Positions 5,903-11,587 of a DNA stretch of 11,587 nt are shown here, one piece after another. The translations under genes and the position numbers were made by a program. Numbering within the stretch: position 1 is the first letter of the stretch; each line of letters opens with the position of its first letter. This DNA is from Microcaldota archaeon (GTDB taxonomy: Archaea > Micrarchaeota > Micrarchaeia > Norongarragalinales > UBA8480): positions 1-11,587 of the forward strand of contig JAHFHN010000011.1 in assembly GCA_023246885.1 (NCBI GenBank), given 5' to 3'. The notes beneath the pieces are model-generated. The model saw only the letters and a list, made by a program, of their open reading frames with translations, was not told where the DNA came from and searched no databases.

Positions 5903-6676
5903 TTAAACTCTCTTTTTTCCACTGGCTAGCATTTCGGCTTTTATTTTCTTTATTTTGTCAGTTATATTGCCGCTTTCAAATGCAGTACCGATTTGAATGC
6001 CGTGTGCACCTGCTGCAACTATATCCCCCGCTTGGTCGCCGTTTTTTACTCCACCACCATAAACGTAGAATACATCGTCGCCGCATGCTTTTGCCATGCC
6101 TGCAATAACATCAATTGGGGCAGGGTCGCTTGCGCCGCTGCCTGAATCACTTATCACAACATGCGCGCCCATATATTTTGATGCTAACGCACAAGCATAT
6201 GCTAAATCAGGCCTATCGCGCGGAACTAAATTGGCATTACCAATCCAACCAACTGCTCTGCCTGGTTCAAGCACAAGATAGCTCGCCGGAATTGCTTCAA
6301 TTTTCATTTTTTGCACTACAGGTGCAGCTTGAATTTGAGCAGTTGAAAGCCAATAGACATCACGAGAATTAAGCATGTACATGAAGTAAACTGCGTCTGC
6401 GAATTGGGTTAAGCCAGAGATATTACCAGGAAATAAAACAACCGGAATATCAACTGCCTCTTTAATTTTTTGGACAGTTTCATCAAGTACACTTCCTTGT
6501 GCGCCGATGCTTCCACCAACTAAAATTGCATCTGAACCAGCATCGTAAGAAGTTTTAGCTAGCTTAGCCGCATGGTCTAGGAAACACTTGTCTGGGTCAA
6601 TTAAAGTAAACAACATAGCGCCTTGCGAATGTACTTTTTCCCAATAATACTTTTCGGTTTTTCCAATACTCATCAT
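5903..6676 (-). CDS. Geranylgeranylglyceryl phosphate (GGGP) synthase
   Basis: A TIM-barrel prenyltransferase of 257 residues that joins sn-glycerol-1-phosphate to geranylgeranyl diphosphate, the first committed step of archaeal ether lipid synthesis. Visible motifs in order: LIDPDK (25-30), ILVGGSIG (51-58), VVLFPGN (79-85), YLVLEPG (133-139), SGSGA (178-182), YGGGVK (206-211) and GIQIGTAF (226-233). The GGS, YGGG and GIQIGTA elements form the phosphate-binding side of the barrel. The length and the LxLEPG..VGW region point to the larger (group II-like) form, which is inference. Two adjacent ATGs (6676, 6673) are possible; the TTG at 6688 is less likely. A TATA-like box lies about 36 nt upstream. 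It probably leads a unit with the MgtC-like gene, 45 nt downstream. Together with the PssA-like gene it indicates local ether phospholipid synthesis. Confidence 0.93.
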   Translation of the reverse strand: MMSIGKTEKYYWEKVHSQGAMLFTLIDPDKCFLDHAAKLAKTSYDAGSDAILVGGSIGAQGSVLDETVQKIKEAVDIPVVLFPGNISGLTQFADAVYFMYMLNSRDVYWLSTAQIQAAPVVQKMKIEAIPASYLVLEPGRAVGWIGNANLVPRDRPDLAYACALASKYMGAHVVISDSGSGASDPAPIDVIAGMAKACGDDVFYVYGGGVKNGDQAGDIVAAGAHGIQIGTAFESGNITDKIKKIKAEMLASGKKRV

Positions 6677-6762
6677 AAAAATCAACAAGAATAGGAAGTA
6701 ACACAGCTTTAAAATTATGCCTTGTTTAAAAACAATAATAAACGCAATTTAGGGAAATTTAC
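6677..6762. promoter_or_regulatory. Divergent promoter region between GGGP synthase and the RPA-like gene
   Basis: The 86-nt gap carries one TATA-like box per direction. AATTTTAAAG on the minus strand (6716-6707) lies about 36 nt before ATG 6676. GTTTAAAAAC on the plus strand (6724-6733) lies about 35 nt before ATG 6763. Both predict short leaders of roughly 10 nt. A weak SD-like AGGGA (6751-6755) precedes the plus-strand start by 7 nt. Confidence 0.5.
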
Positions 6763-7998
6763 ATGCAACTTTTGTCTCAACTAGTGGCCGCTATTGGCGA
6801 AGAAAACGTAGCTGAAAAGATTCGCGAAAAACAAGAGAAGTATCATTACTTGCTAACTGACGAAGCAGCTGGCCGCATAATCTGCCGAGAAAATGGAATA
6901 CAATTAGAGAAAAGCAAGAGGCCGCTCACTTCACTTGACCAACTTGAAAGTGGACAACGAGTTACAAACATTTTTCGAATAGCCAGTTTTTCAGAACCGA
7001 AAATTTTTAAGAAGAGCGACAGGCAAGGAACGCTTTTAACAATTAATTTGAGCTATGCTGGCGGGCAATGCACGCTGTTAACTTGGAACACTGACGCAAA
7101 AGCAATCTTAGCAAGCAAATTAAATGTGAATGATTGCGTGCGAGTAACTGATGCAGTTGTAAAGAATCTTAATCCGCTTGAATTAAACCTCGATCTACTT
7201 GCTAAAATAGAGCCATTTGAAGAAACGCAAGTAAACGACACGAACGCAGAACTTGCAGATAGTGCAGGCATACCGTTGCGTGACATAATTTTTTCACCGA
7301 TTGATAAGGTCACTGCAAGCGAGTGTATTCACGTGCGCGGCGCGTTGGCAAATGTGAGTGAAATAAAAACATTTCAAACAAAAGATCGAGAAGGAAAACT
7401 ACGGCGCGGCGCGGTAAAAAACGGAGCAACTCAAATCCCACTAGTGTGTTGGGGCGAATACGCAGAGCTACTGACAAGTGAAGCAAATGGAAAAGAACTC
7501 GTTATTGTTGACGCAAAGGCAAAAATCAATAAACTAAGTAACGCAATTGAAATTCACACTGGAAGCAATACTCGCATTGTGCTCAACGAAATTCCACAAC
7601 TTGAAATCGCAAATAAAAAAATAAGTGAATTAAAAGAAGGGGAAAACACAACCATCCACGTAACGCTAGAAGAGTTGAAAGAAGTAAAAACAATAAACTT
7701 GTGCGAAAAATGTTTCACATCTATAAAAGGAGAAAATTGCCAGTGTGGTGGCAAAGCAAAACACACAGTAGTGGCAGAAGCAGTCCTAGCGGATGAGAGT
7801 GGCAAATTAACTTGCACGTTTTTTGATACGCGCGCATTACAATTATTGGAGATGAAGTCAATCGCACCAGACGTTGCGCAAATCGTCACACAATTGAAAC
7901 AAACGCAATTAAAAAATCGAAAACTCACGTTGAAAATAACAACAAAACAAAACAATTACCTAAATGCATTAACTGCAAATTGCAAACAAATTATATAA
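6763..7998 (+). CDS. RPA-like single-stranded DNA-binding protein with OB folds and a zinc ribbon
   Basis: A 411-residue soluble protein with the build of archaeal replication protein A. A helical N-terminal part (1-55) is followed by three stretches with OB-fold character at about 65-150, 185-275 and 292-395; typical pieces are VTNIFRIASFSEPK, IHVRGALANVSEIKTF and TTIHVTLEELKEV. In the last OB fold a C-x2-C-x8-C-x-C set (C314, C317, C326, C328) forms a zinc ribbon like that of archaeal and eukaryotic RPA large subunits. After it comes AVLADESGKLTCTFFDTRA, a strand pattern seen in RPA C-terminal domains. It should coat ssDNA during replication and repair. radA lies downstream on the same strand after a 203-nt gap, a sensible functional neighbour. 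OB-fold limits are by eye. Confidence 0.8.
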   Translation: MQLLSQLVAAIGEENVAEKIREKQEKYHYLLTDEAAGRIICRENGIQLEKSKRPLTSLDQLESGQRVTNIFRIASFSEPKIFKKSDRQGTLLTINLSYAGGQCTLLTWNTDAKAILASKLNVNDCVRVTDAVVKNLNPLELNLDLLAKIEPFEETQVNDTNAELADSAGIPLRDIIFSPIDKVTASECIHVRGALANVSEIKTFQTKDREGKLRRGAVKNGATQIPLVCWGEYAELLTSEANGKELVIVDAKAKINKLSNAIEIHTGSNTRIVLNEIPQLEIANKKISELKEGENTTIHVTLEELKEVKTINLCEKCFTSIKGENCQCGGKAKHTVVAEAVLADESGKLTCTFFDTRALQLLEMKSIAPDVAQIVTQLKQTQLKNRKLTLKITTKQNNYLNALTANCKQII

Positions 7999-8201
7999 CT
8001 CACAATTCGCAGCAGTCAAAAAAGCGATCACCGGCAAGCACGTGTCGGCAACTGCTTTTAAACCTCAATAGCCATTACTCGTTTACTAGTTTGGTTGCAA
8101 CTTAGTTTGCAACAATCAAATACCGGTATTAATTGCTTGTGTTTGATTTCGAGCTGAAAATGTCAGCATAGCTGGCTATTAGCTAAAAATGGTGATGTAA
8201 A
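7999..8201 (+). promoter_or_regulatory. 203-nt intergenic region: radA promoter and possible structured leader
   Basis: No ORF is supported here. A TATA-like CTTTTAAAC (8055-8063) would start transcription near 8085-8090. The following stretch holds four consecutive inverted repeats: GTTGCAA/TTGCAAC (8094-8100 and 8107-8113), AATCAAA/TTTGATT (8114-8120 and 8142-8148), GCTGA/TCAGC (8153-8157 and 8163-8167) and TAGCT/AGCTA (8169-8173 and 8181-8185). A perfect 12-bp palindrome, AATACCGGTATT, lies at 8119-8130. An SD site follows at 8191. The left part (7999-8050) shows only a short repeated CGGCAA word. Whether the transcript starts this far upstream is not proven. Confidence 0.45.
8191..8196 (+). 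promoter_or_regulatory. Ribosome binding site of radA
   Basis: GGTGAT matches the archaeal anti-SD (16S end AUCACCUCC) and lies 5 nt before the ATG at 8202. It supports this start and shows that the radA mRNA has a leader, unlike several neighbours. Confidence 0.75.
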
Positions 8202-9161
8202 ATGAGTGAAAAGAAAAAGAAGATAACTACTATTGACGAGTTGCCCGGAGTGGGAGAAACAACTGCTGCTAAGTTAAGAGACGCAGGGTATGACACTTTA
8301 GATATTATAGCCGTTAGTTTGCCAGCTGAGATCGCTGAAGTTGCTGGTATCGGTGAAGGAACAGCGGCAAAAGCAGTTATTGCTGCGCGCGATGCATTGG
8401 AAATGGGTTACGAAACCGCAGACGCAGTATTAGAACGAAGGAAGAACATTGGAAAAATCACAACTGGTTCAAAAGAACTTGATACTTTACTAGGCGGCGG
8501 AATCGAGACTATGAACATCACAGAAGGGTTTGGTCGATTTGGCTCTGGGAAATCACAACTTGCATTTCAACTTTGTGTTAATGTACAATTGCCAAAAGAT
8601 AAAGGCGGATTAGAAGGAGGCGCGCTTTTTATTGACACTGAATCAACATTCAGGCCAGAGCGAGTTAGTCAAATGGCAAAAACACTTGGCTTAGATGAAG
8701 CAACTGTGTTAAAGAATATTACAATTGCACGAGCACACACCAGCGATCACCAAGTGTTACTTGTGGAAAAAGCAACTGAGCTGATAAAGGAGAAAAATGT
8801 AAAGCTCCTCATAATCGACTCACTAATGGCTGGCTTCCGCAGCGAATACGTCGGACGTGGACAATTGGCAGAGCGCCAGCAAAAAATAAACAAACACATG
8901 CACGAATTGCAAAAACTCGCAGAAATGTACAATGTCGCTATCTACGTAACTAACCAAGTAATGGATCGGCCAGACATGATGTTTGGGGACCCAACTGCGC
9001 CAGTTGGTGGAAACGTAGTTGCGCACGCATCTGGCGTACGCATGTATTTACGCAGAAGCAAAGAAAATCGACGCATTGCAAAAATAGTTGACTCACCCCA
9101 CTTAGCAGAAGGAGAATGCGTTTTCACAGTAACAGAAAATGGAATAGGCGACGCAGAATAA
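8202..9161 (+). CDS. radA: DNA repair and recombination ATPase RadA
   Basis: A 319-residue archaeal RadA, the RecA/Rad51-family strand exchange protein that forms ATP-dependent filaments on ssDNA. The N-terminal helix-hairpin-helix domain is at about 10-70 (ELPGVGETTAAKL, then EVAGIGEGTAAK). A linker leads to the ATPase core with Walker A GRFGSGKS at 111-118. ALFIDTESTFRPERV (141-155) and Walker B LLIIDS (202-207) follow. The SLMAGFRSEYVGRGQLAERQ motif and L2/C-terminal GNVVAHASG (270-278) complete the core. The length is normal for archaeal RadA. Walker A has Arg where most RadA proteins have Glu (GEFGSGKT) and Ser for the final Thr; the catalytic Lys117 is kept. The SD site at 8191 fixes the start. 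The RPA-like gene lies upstream. The vapBC promoter begins immediately after the stop codon. Confidence 0.97.
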   Translation: MSEKKKKITTIDELPGVGETTAAKLRDAGYDTLDIIAVSLPAEIAEVAGIGEGTAAKAVIAARDALEMGYETADAVLERRKNIGKITTGSKELDTLLGGGIETMNITEGFGRFGSGKSQLAFQLCVNVQLPKDKGGLEGGALFIDTESTFRPERVSQMAKTLGLDEATVLKNITIARAHTSDHQVLLVEKATELIKEKNVKLLIIDSLMAGFRSEYVGRGQLAERQQKINKHMHELQKLAEMYNVAIYVTNQVMDRPDMMFGDPTAPVGGNVVAHASGVRMYLRRSKENRRIAKIVDSPHLAEGECVFTVTENGIGDAE

Positions 9162-9169
9162 TTTATATA
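9162..9169 (+). promoter_or_regulatory. TATA box of the vapBC pair
   Basis: TTTATATA starts at the base after the radA stop codon. Its centre is about 25 nt before the expected transcript start near 9190, which would keep the SD site at 9190-9196 inside the mRNA. Confidence 0.6.
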
Positions 9170-9189
9170 TCCATTTATTCCAGTACTAT

Positions 9190-9196
9190 GGAGGTG
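9190..9196 (+). promoter_or_regulatory. Strong ribosome binding site deciding the VapB start
   Basis: GGAGGTG is a 7-nt perfect match to the archaeal anti-SD and lies 9 nt before the ATG at 9206. It overlaps an alternative in-frame ATG at 9188, which is therefore unlikely to be the start. Confidence 0.8.
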
Positions 9197-9205
9197 CTGG
9201 AATTT

Positions 9206-9439
9206 ATGGAATATGCATTTGTGAAGGTTAGTAGTAAAAATCAATTAGTTATCCCTCAAGACGTGATGGACGAAGCCAATATGAAAGAAGGAGAAAAGCT
9301 ACTAGCAAAAGCTACGTCAAACAAAATAGAACTCGTAAAAATATCAGACGACCCACTAGAAGAGATCCGTAATGCTAACAAGGGAAAAGAAGCCGAGATC
9401 AGAGAAGTAATAAAAGAGGCGCTTAAATGGAAAAAGTAG
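9206..9439 (+). CDS. vapB: AbrB/SpoVT-type antitoxin, VapB-like
   Basis: A small 77-residue protein whose N-terminal half is an AbrB/MazE/SpoVT swapped-hairpin DNA-binding domain: YAFVKVSSKNQLVIPQDVMDEANMKEGEKLLAKATSNKIELVK (3-45). The KNQLVIP-x(2)-V and LVIP turn are the family signature. The rest (46-77) is an acidic/basic helical tail expected to wrap the toxin. Such proteins repress their own promoter as a complex with the toxin. The start is set by the GGAGGTG site at 9190. Its last 13 nt overlap the next gene in another frame, a layout typical of translationally coupled antitoxin-toxin pairs. Which toxin it neutralises is inferred from position only. Confidence 0.85.
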   Translation: MEYAFVKVSSKNQLVIPQDVMDEANMKEGEKLLAKATSNKIELVKISDDPLEEIRNANKGKEAEIREVIKEALKWKK

Positions 9440-9924
9440 TGCTTGACCTGAATACAATTATTTCAGGTAGCTTGTTTCATGGTAACGAAGCAGAGATACT
9501 AGCATTACTTCGGCGTAAGCGTTTTCGCGCGGTTATCTCAAAAAAAATGATTGGGCGGCTAGCTACGGCTTTGAACTATCCACATTTAACTAAATATCTT
9601 AACGGAAGAGCCCCAAACACAGTTTTAGAAAACACAATAAGGAATTTTGAAATAGTGGAAGATAAGGAACAAAAAATTCCATTTAAGCTTGACAAAGATG
9701 ATTCGGCAGTCTTAGCGTGTGCAGTTTCTGAAAAAGCTGACTTTCTAGTAACAGGAGACCATAAACTACTAGAGATTAAAAAATACAACGGCGTGTCAAT
9801 TATTACTTCAGCTTATCTACTTCAACACACCAACAACGCGCTTCTCGGAATGGAAAAGTTCAGAGGCACACTTAAAGGATCACCTCCATTTGTAAGAGAT
9901 AAACGCGATAGAGTGTTTGATTGA
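9427..9924 (+). CDS. vapC: PIN-domain protein, VapC-like toxin with altered active site
   Basis: A 165-residue protein of the PIN family, the COG1569-like 'putative toxin component' group by eye. PIN proteins are Mg2+-dependent RNases that as VapC toxins cut tRNA or rRNA. Recognisable elements: VVLDLNTIISG (4-14, D7, N9), KLDKDDSAVLACA (87-99, D91/D92) and FLVTGDHKLL (106-115, D111). The segment SKKMIGRLATAL (38-49) lines up with the S-p-e-x-x-x-E-L-x-x-v-L motif, but R44 stands where the family normally has the catalytic Glu, so activity may be reduced or lost. A C-terminal extension of about 30 residues after the PIN core ends in FVRDKRDRVFD. ATG 9427 lies inside the antitoxin gene, so translation is probably coupled. 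The gene is convergent with dnaG. Confidence 0.82.
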   Translation: MEKVVLDLNTIISGSLFHGNEAEILALLRRKRFRAVISKKMIGRLATALNYPHLTKYLNGRAPNTVLENTIRNFEIVEDKEQKIPFKLDKDDSAVLACAVSEKADFLVTGDHKLLEIKKYNGVSIITSAYLLQHTNNALLGMEKFRGTLKGSPPFVRDKRDRVFD

Positions 9925-9944
9925 CGCGACGTCACAAAAATGGA

Positions 9945-9998
9945 AAAATAAAAAAAAATAAAGAAAAAGAGAAAATAAGCAGCTGATTTTATTCAGCT
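9945..9998 (-). terminator. Hairpin plus U-rich terminator of dnaG
   Basis: On the minus strand AGCTGA and TCAGCT (9998-9993 and 9986-9981) form a 6-bp stem with a 6-nt loop that includes the dnaG stop codon. About 30 nt of almost pure T with scattered A and C follow, including a run of nine Ts near 9950-9958. U-rich tracts are the main archaeal termination signal; the hairpin may add to it. Confidence 0.55.
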
Positions 9999-11410
9999 AC
10001 TATTATTTTTGTAATTGATGGTTTACGCATTATTGTCCCTGCGCGTACACCGACCAAATACTCGGTTTTCTTTTGTTCGCAAAGGTCAACAAGACGCTGT
10101 GTGACGATACCATCAAGCACAACTGCGCGTACATTGTCAGTTTCAGTAAGCGCTTTCATTATTTCTCGGATGGGAACTTCTGAAACTACATTCAAATCTT
10201 GTCCAAACAAACGCGCCTTTAAGCTGCCTTCCAATTCTTTCAAAGAAGAAAGTAAAGCAGTCGGCTTATCGCCTGATTCTCGACTATCTTGACCACTTTG
10301 GTCACCATCAACTTCAAGCGTTGGTGCTGCTGGCTTAAAAGTTGGTTTTGAAGCCATTAAAGCTCCTGGTCGCGGAGCAGATGGGCGTTCAAGCGCAACT
10401 GGTCTTTCAAAAGCAGGCGCGCGTTCTTGTCGTTCAAATGAGCGTTCACTTGTTCGTTCGTTTGCTTGGCGTTCATTAGAGCGGTCGTGTGAGCGTTCAT
10501 TGCGTTCAAAGCGCTCTGACCTGCTGCCACTATCTTGGCGCTCTTGTGGCCTGTTGCGTTGGAAACCATTAGAACGTTCTTCACGTTTTCCGTTTGTTTG
10601 TTCTGCAGGCACTCCCTTGCGTAGACACTGAATTATCTCTTTGCGAGTTAATTCTTCAACTTCTTTTCCAGTTGGTGCGCGTGCCACAAAGTCAATATCC
10701 GCAACTGCCATTAATTCTTTTAGAATAATGTCCCCGCCGCGGTCTCCATCTAAGAATACCGTTACCTCTTTTTCATTGCATAGTTTTGCAATTGTCTTGC
10801 CAACATTTGCACCGCCAACAGCAACTACGTTTTTGATGCCGTTCTTTAGCAAGTTAATTACATCTGCCCTGCCTTCTACAACGACAATTGCATCGCTCTG
10901 TGCCATCATTGGGCCACACGACAATTTGTCTTCACCATAAGTTGAAACTTCGGCGATTTTCATTTCGTCACGTACGAGTTCTGTCAATTGTTTGCTTTCA
11001 GGCAATTCTTCAAGCACAAGAGTTTTCAACAGATTCTTAGCTCGGTCAAGCAATTGCTTGCGCTTTATGCTGCGCGAATCTTCAATCTTAGTTACATTTA
11101 TCCTTGCTTCACATGGGCCAACGCGGTCAACTATTTCCAAACTAGCGGCAAGTATGCTTGTTTCAGCCATATCTAAACTAGATGGAACAAAGATTTGCCC
11201 AAATGTTTTTCCGTTTTTTACTTGAGTTTCAACTTCAATTCTCCCTAGCCTGCCATTTTTCTGCAACTCACGGAAGTCAAGTTCATCTCCAAGCAAACCT
11301 TCGGTTTGACCGAACAATGCACCAACTATATCTGGCTTTTCAATTATCCCGTCAACTTCAAAATTTGCGTTTATCATGTACTTAACTGTGTCAATGTAAG
11401 TCTTTCCCAT
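9989..11410 (-). CDS. dnaG: Archaeal DnaG primase-like TOPRIM protein
   Basis: A 473-residue protein of the archaeal DnaG family. The N-terminal domain (1-165) includes YIDTVKYMINANFEVDGIIEKPDIVGALFGQTEGLLG. The TOPRIM domain (about 172-260) carries IVVVEGRADVINLLK with the catalytic Glu at E179 and FLDGDRGGD (219-227) with the metal-binding acidic residues. The C-terminal conserved domain is at about 383-473. Archaeal DnaG can make RNA primers and also associates with the exosome through its N-terminal domain. Between TOPRIM and the C-terminal domain lies an unusual linker (about 271-350) rich in Arg, Glu, Ser and Asn with repeated ER units. The start is supported by AGGTGA placed 6 nt before ATG 11410. 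A fragment of another gene lies upstream on the same strand, across a very A-rich leader. Confidence 0.95.
   Translation of the reverse strand: MGKTYIDTVKYMINANFEVDGIIEKPDIVGALFGQTEGLLGDELDFRELQKNGRLGRIEVETQVKNGKTFGQIFVPSSLDMAETSILAASLEIVDRVGPCEARINVTKIEDSRSIKRKQLLDRAKNLLKTLVLEELPESKQLTELVRDEMKIAEVSTYGEDKLSCGPMMAQSDAIVVVEGRADVINLLKNGIKNVVAVGGANVGKTIAKLCNEKEVTVFLDGDRGGDIILKELMAVADIDFVARAPTGKEVEELTRKEIIQCLRKGVPAEQTNGKREERSNGFQRNRPQERQDSGSRSERFERNERSHDRSNERQANERTSERSFERQERAPAFERPVALERPSAPRPGALMASKPTFKPAAPTLEVDGDQSGQDSRESGDKPTALLSSLKELEGSLKARLFGQDLNVVSEVPIREIMKALTETDNVRAVVLDGIVTQRLVDLCEQKKTEYLVGVRAGTIMRKPSITKIIVAE
10357..10600 (-). repeat. Low-complexity coding repeat in dnaG (Arg/Glu/Ser/Asn-rich linker)
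   Basis: The plus strand repeats GCGTTC/CGTTC-type words at irregular short spacing. On the coding strand these are GAACG(C/A) units encoding ER, NER, SER and FER peptides in residues about 275-345. The protein segment alternates positive and negative charges and is probably disordered. The repeat is imperfect, consistent with slippage followed by divergence. Confidence 0.7.
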
Positions 11411-11524
11411 ATATTTTCACCTTTAAATTATTTTCATTTCGTTTTTTATTTTTGTTTAATTTTTTTGTTTTTTTTATATTTTGTGTTTTATTTTCGATTT
11501 TTTATTTTTATTAGATTTTTTATC
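11411..11524 (-). promoter_or_regulatory. A-rich 5' region of dnaG with RBS and possible TATA box
   Basis: On the dnaG strand this 114-nt gap is almost entirely A with scattered T, C and G. GGTGA (11421-11417) is the ribosome site, 6 nt before the ATG. AATATAAAAA (11480-11471) could be a TATA box giving a leader of about 40 nt. No ORF is supported on either strand; the plus-strand frame through it encodes only a Phe/Tyr-rich string caused by the T tract. Confidence 0.5.
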
Positions 11525-11587
11525 TCATCTTTTTTCCGCGATTTCGCTCAACATCCTATCAAGCTTTGAATCCACTTCTTCAAAGCA
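11525..11587 (-). CDS. C-terminal end of an unidentified gene (runs off right edge)
   Basis: The minus strand reads openly from the window edge to a TGA at 11527-11525, giving 20 residues, CFEEVDSKLDRMLSEIAEKR. The composition is that of a charged amphipathic helix and looks protein-like; the other two frames stop sooner or look poor. It is too short for family assignment. It lies upstream of dnaG on the same strand, with 114 nt between. Confidence 0.45.
   Translation of the reverse strand, partial: CFEEVDSKLDRMLSEIAEKR

Noticed and set aside
6677..6688. TTG start for GGGP synthase
   Set aside because: Two consecutive ATGs at 6676 and 6673 follow at once and the extra residues are not family-like.
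8031..8050. Repeated CGGCAA word and CACGTG palindrome after the RPA-like gene
   Set aside because: Too short and without a following T tract on the plus strand; no convincing terminator or CRISPR-like repeat.
9116..9205. Longer VapB-like frame starting inside radA, or at ATG 9188
   Set aside because: The GGAGGTG site at 9190 and the TATA box at 9162 point to ATG 9206, and the AbrB domain begins right there.
10357..10584. Second minus-strand open frame of 75 codons within dnaG
   Set aside because: It is a shadow of the low-complexity ER linker; the repetitive codons keep other frames open.
11306..11569. Plus-strand open frame of 87 codons rich in Phe and Tyr
   Set aside because: It is produced by the T-rich gap upstream of dnaG and overlaps the dnaG start; it has no promoter or ribosome site.

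Overview
The window looks like chromosomal DNA from an archaeon, most likely a small-genome DPANN-type lineage; the exact phylum cannot be fixed from this sequence. The evidence is a set of archaeal informational and lipid genes: SRP54, archaeal DnaG, RadA, an RPA-like protein, a geranylgeranylglyceryl phosphate (GGGP) synthase, an archaetidylserine-synthase-like enzyme and an A24 prepilin peptidase. There are also archaeal TATA boxes about 22-36 nt before starts, several apparently leaderless genes, a few GGAGGTG-type ribosome sites, and a tRNA gene with two probable introns. Coding density is high and base composition is moderately AT-rich.

Layout, left to right. At 1-445 (-) is the N-terminal part of a membrane-anchored, cysteine-rich surface protein cut by the window edge. 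At 518-679 (-) is a tRNA read here as tRNA-Ile(UAU), interrupted in both the D-loop and the anticodon loop. At 742-3597 (+) are a CDP-alcohol phosphatidyltransferase, srp54 and an A24 prepilin peptidase. At 3584-6676 (-) is a head-to-tail set: GGGP synthase, then an MgtC/DUF4010 membrane protein, then rtcA; rtcA overlaps the peptidase gene tail to tail. At 6763-9924 (+) are an RPA-like ssDNA-binding protein, radA behind a leader with several possible hairpins, and a vapBC-type pair with overlapping genes. At 9989-11410 (-) is dnaG with an Arg/Glu-rich linker, and at 11525-11587 (-) the tail of a probable gene upstream of it.

How the genes fit together. RPA and RadA are the ssDNA-binding and strand-exchange parts of recombination and sit side by side; DnaG is a TOPRIM enzyme linked to primer synthesis and RNA turnover. 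GGGP synthase makes the first ether lipid intermediate and the PssA-like enzyme adds a polar head group, so the cell probably makes at least part of its own membrane lipid. SRP54 and the prepilin peptidase serve protein targeting and surface-structure assembly, in line with the surface protein at the left edge. RtcA repairs RNA 3' ends and is functionally close to tRNA splicing and ligation, which fits an organism with multi-intron tRNA genes.

I do not see a convincing new multi-gene defence or mobile system, a CRISPR array or an insertion sequence. The most notable items are the doubly interrupted tRNA-Ile(UAU), the leader in front of radA, the VapC-like protein lacking the expected central acidic residue, and the DnaG linker.
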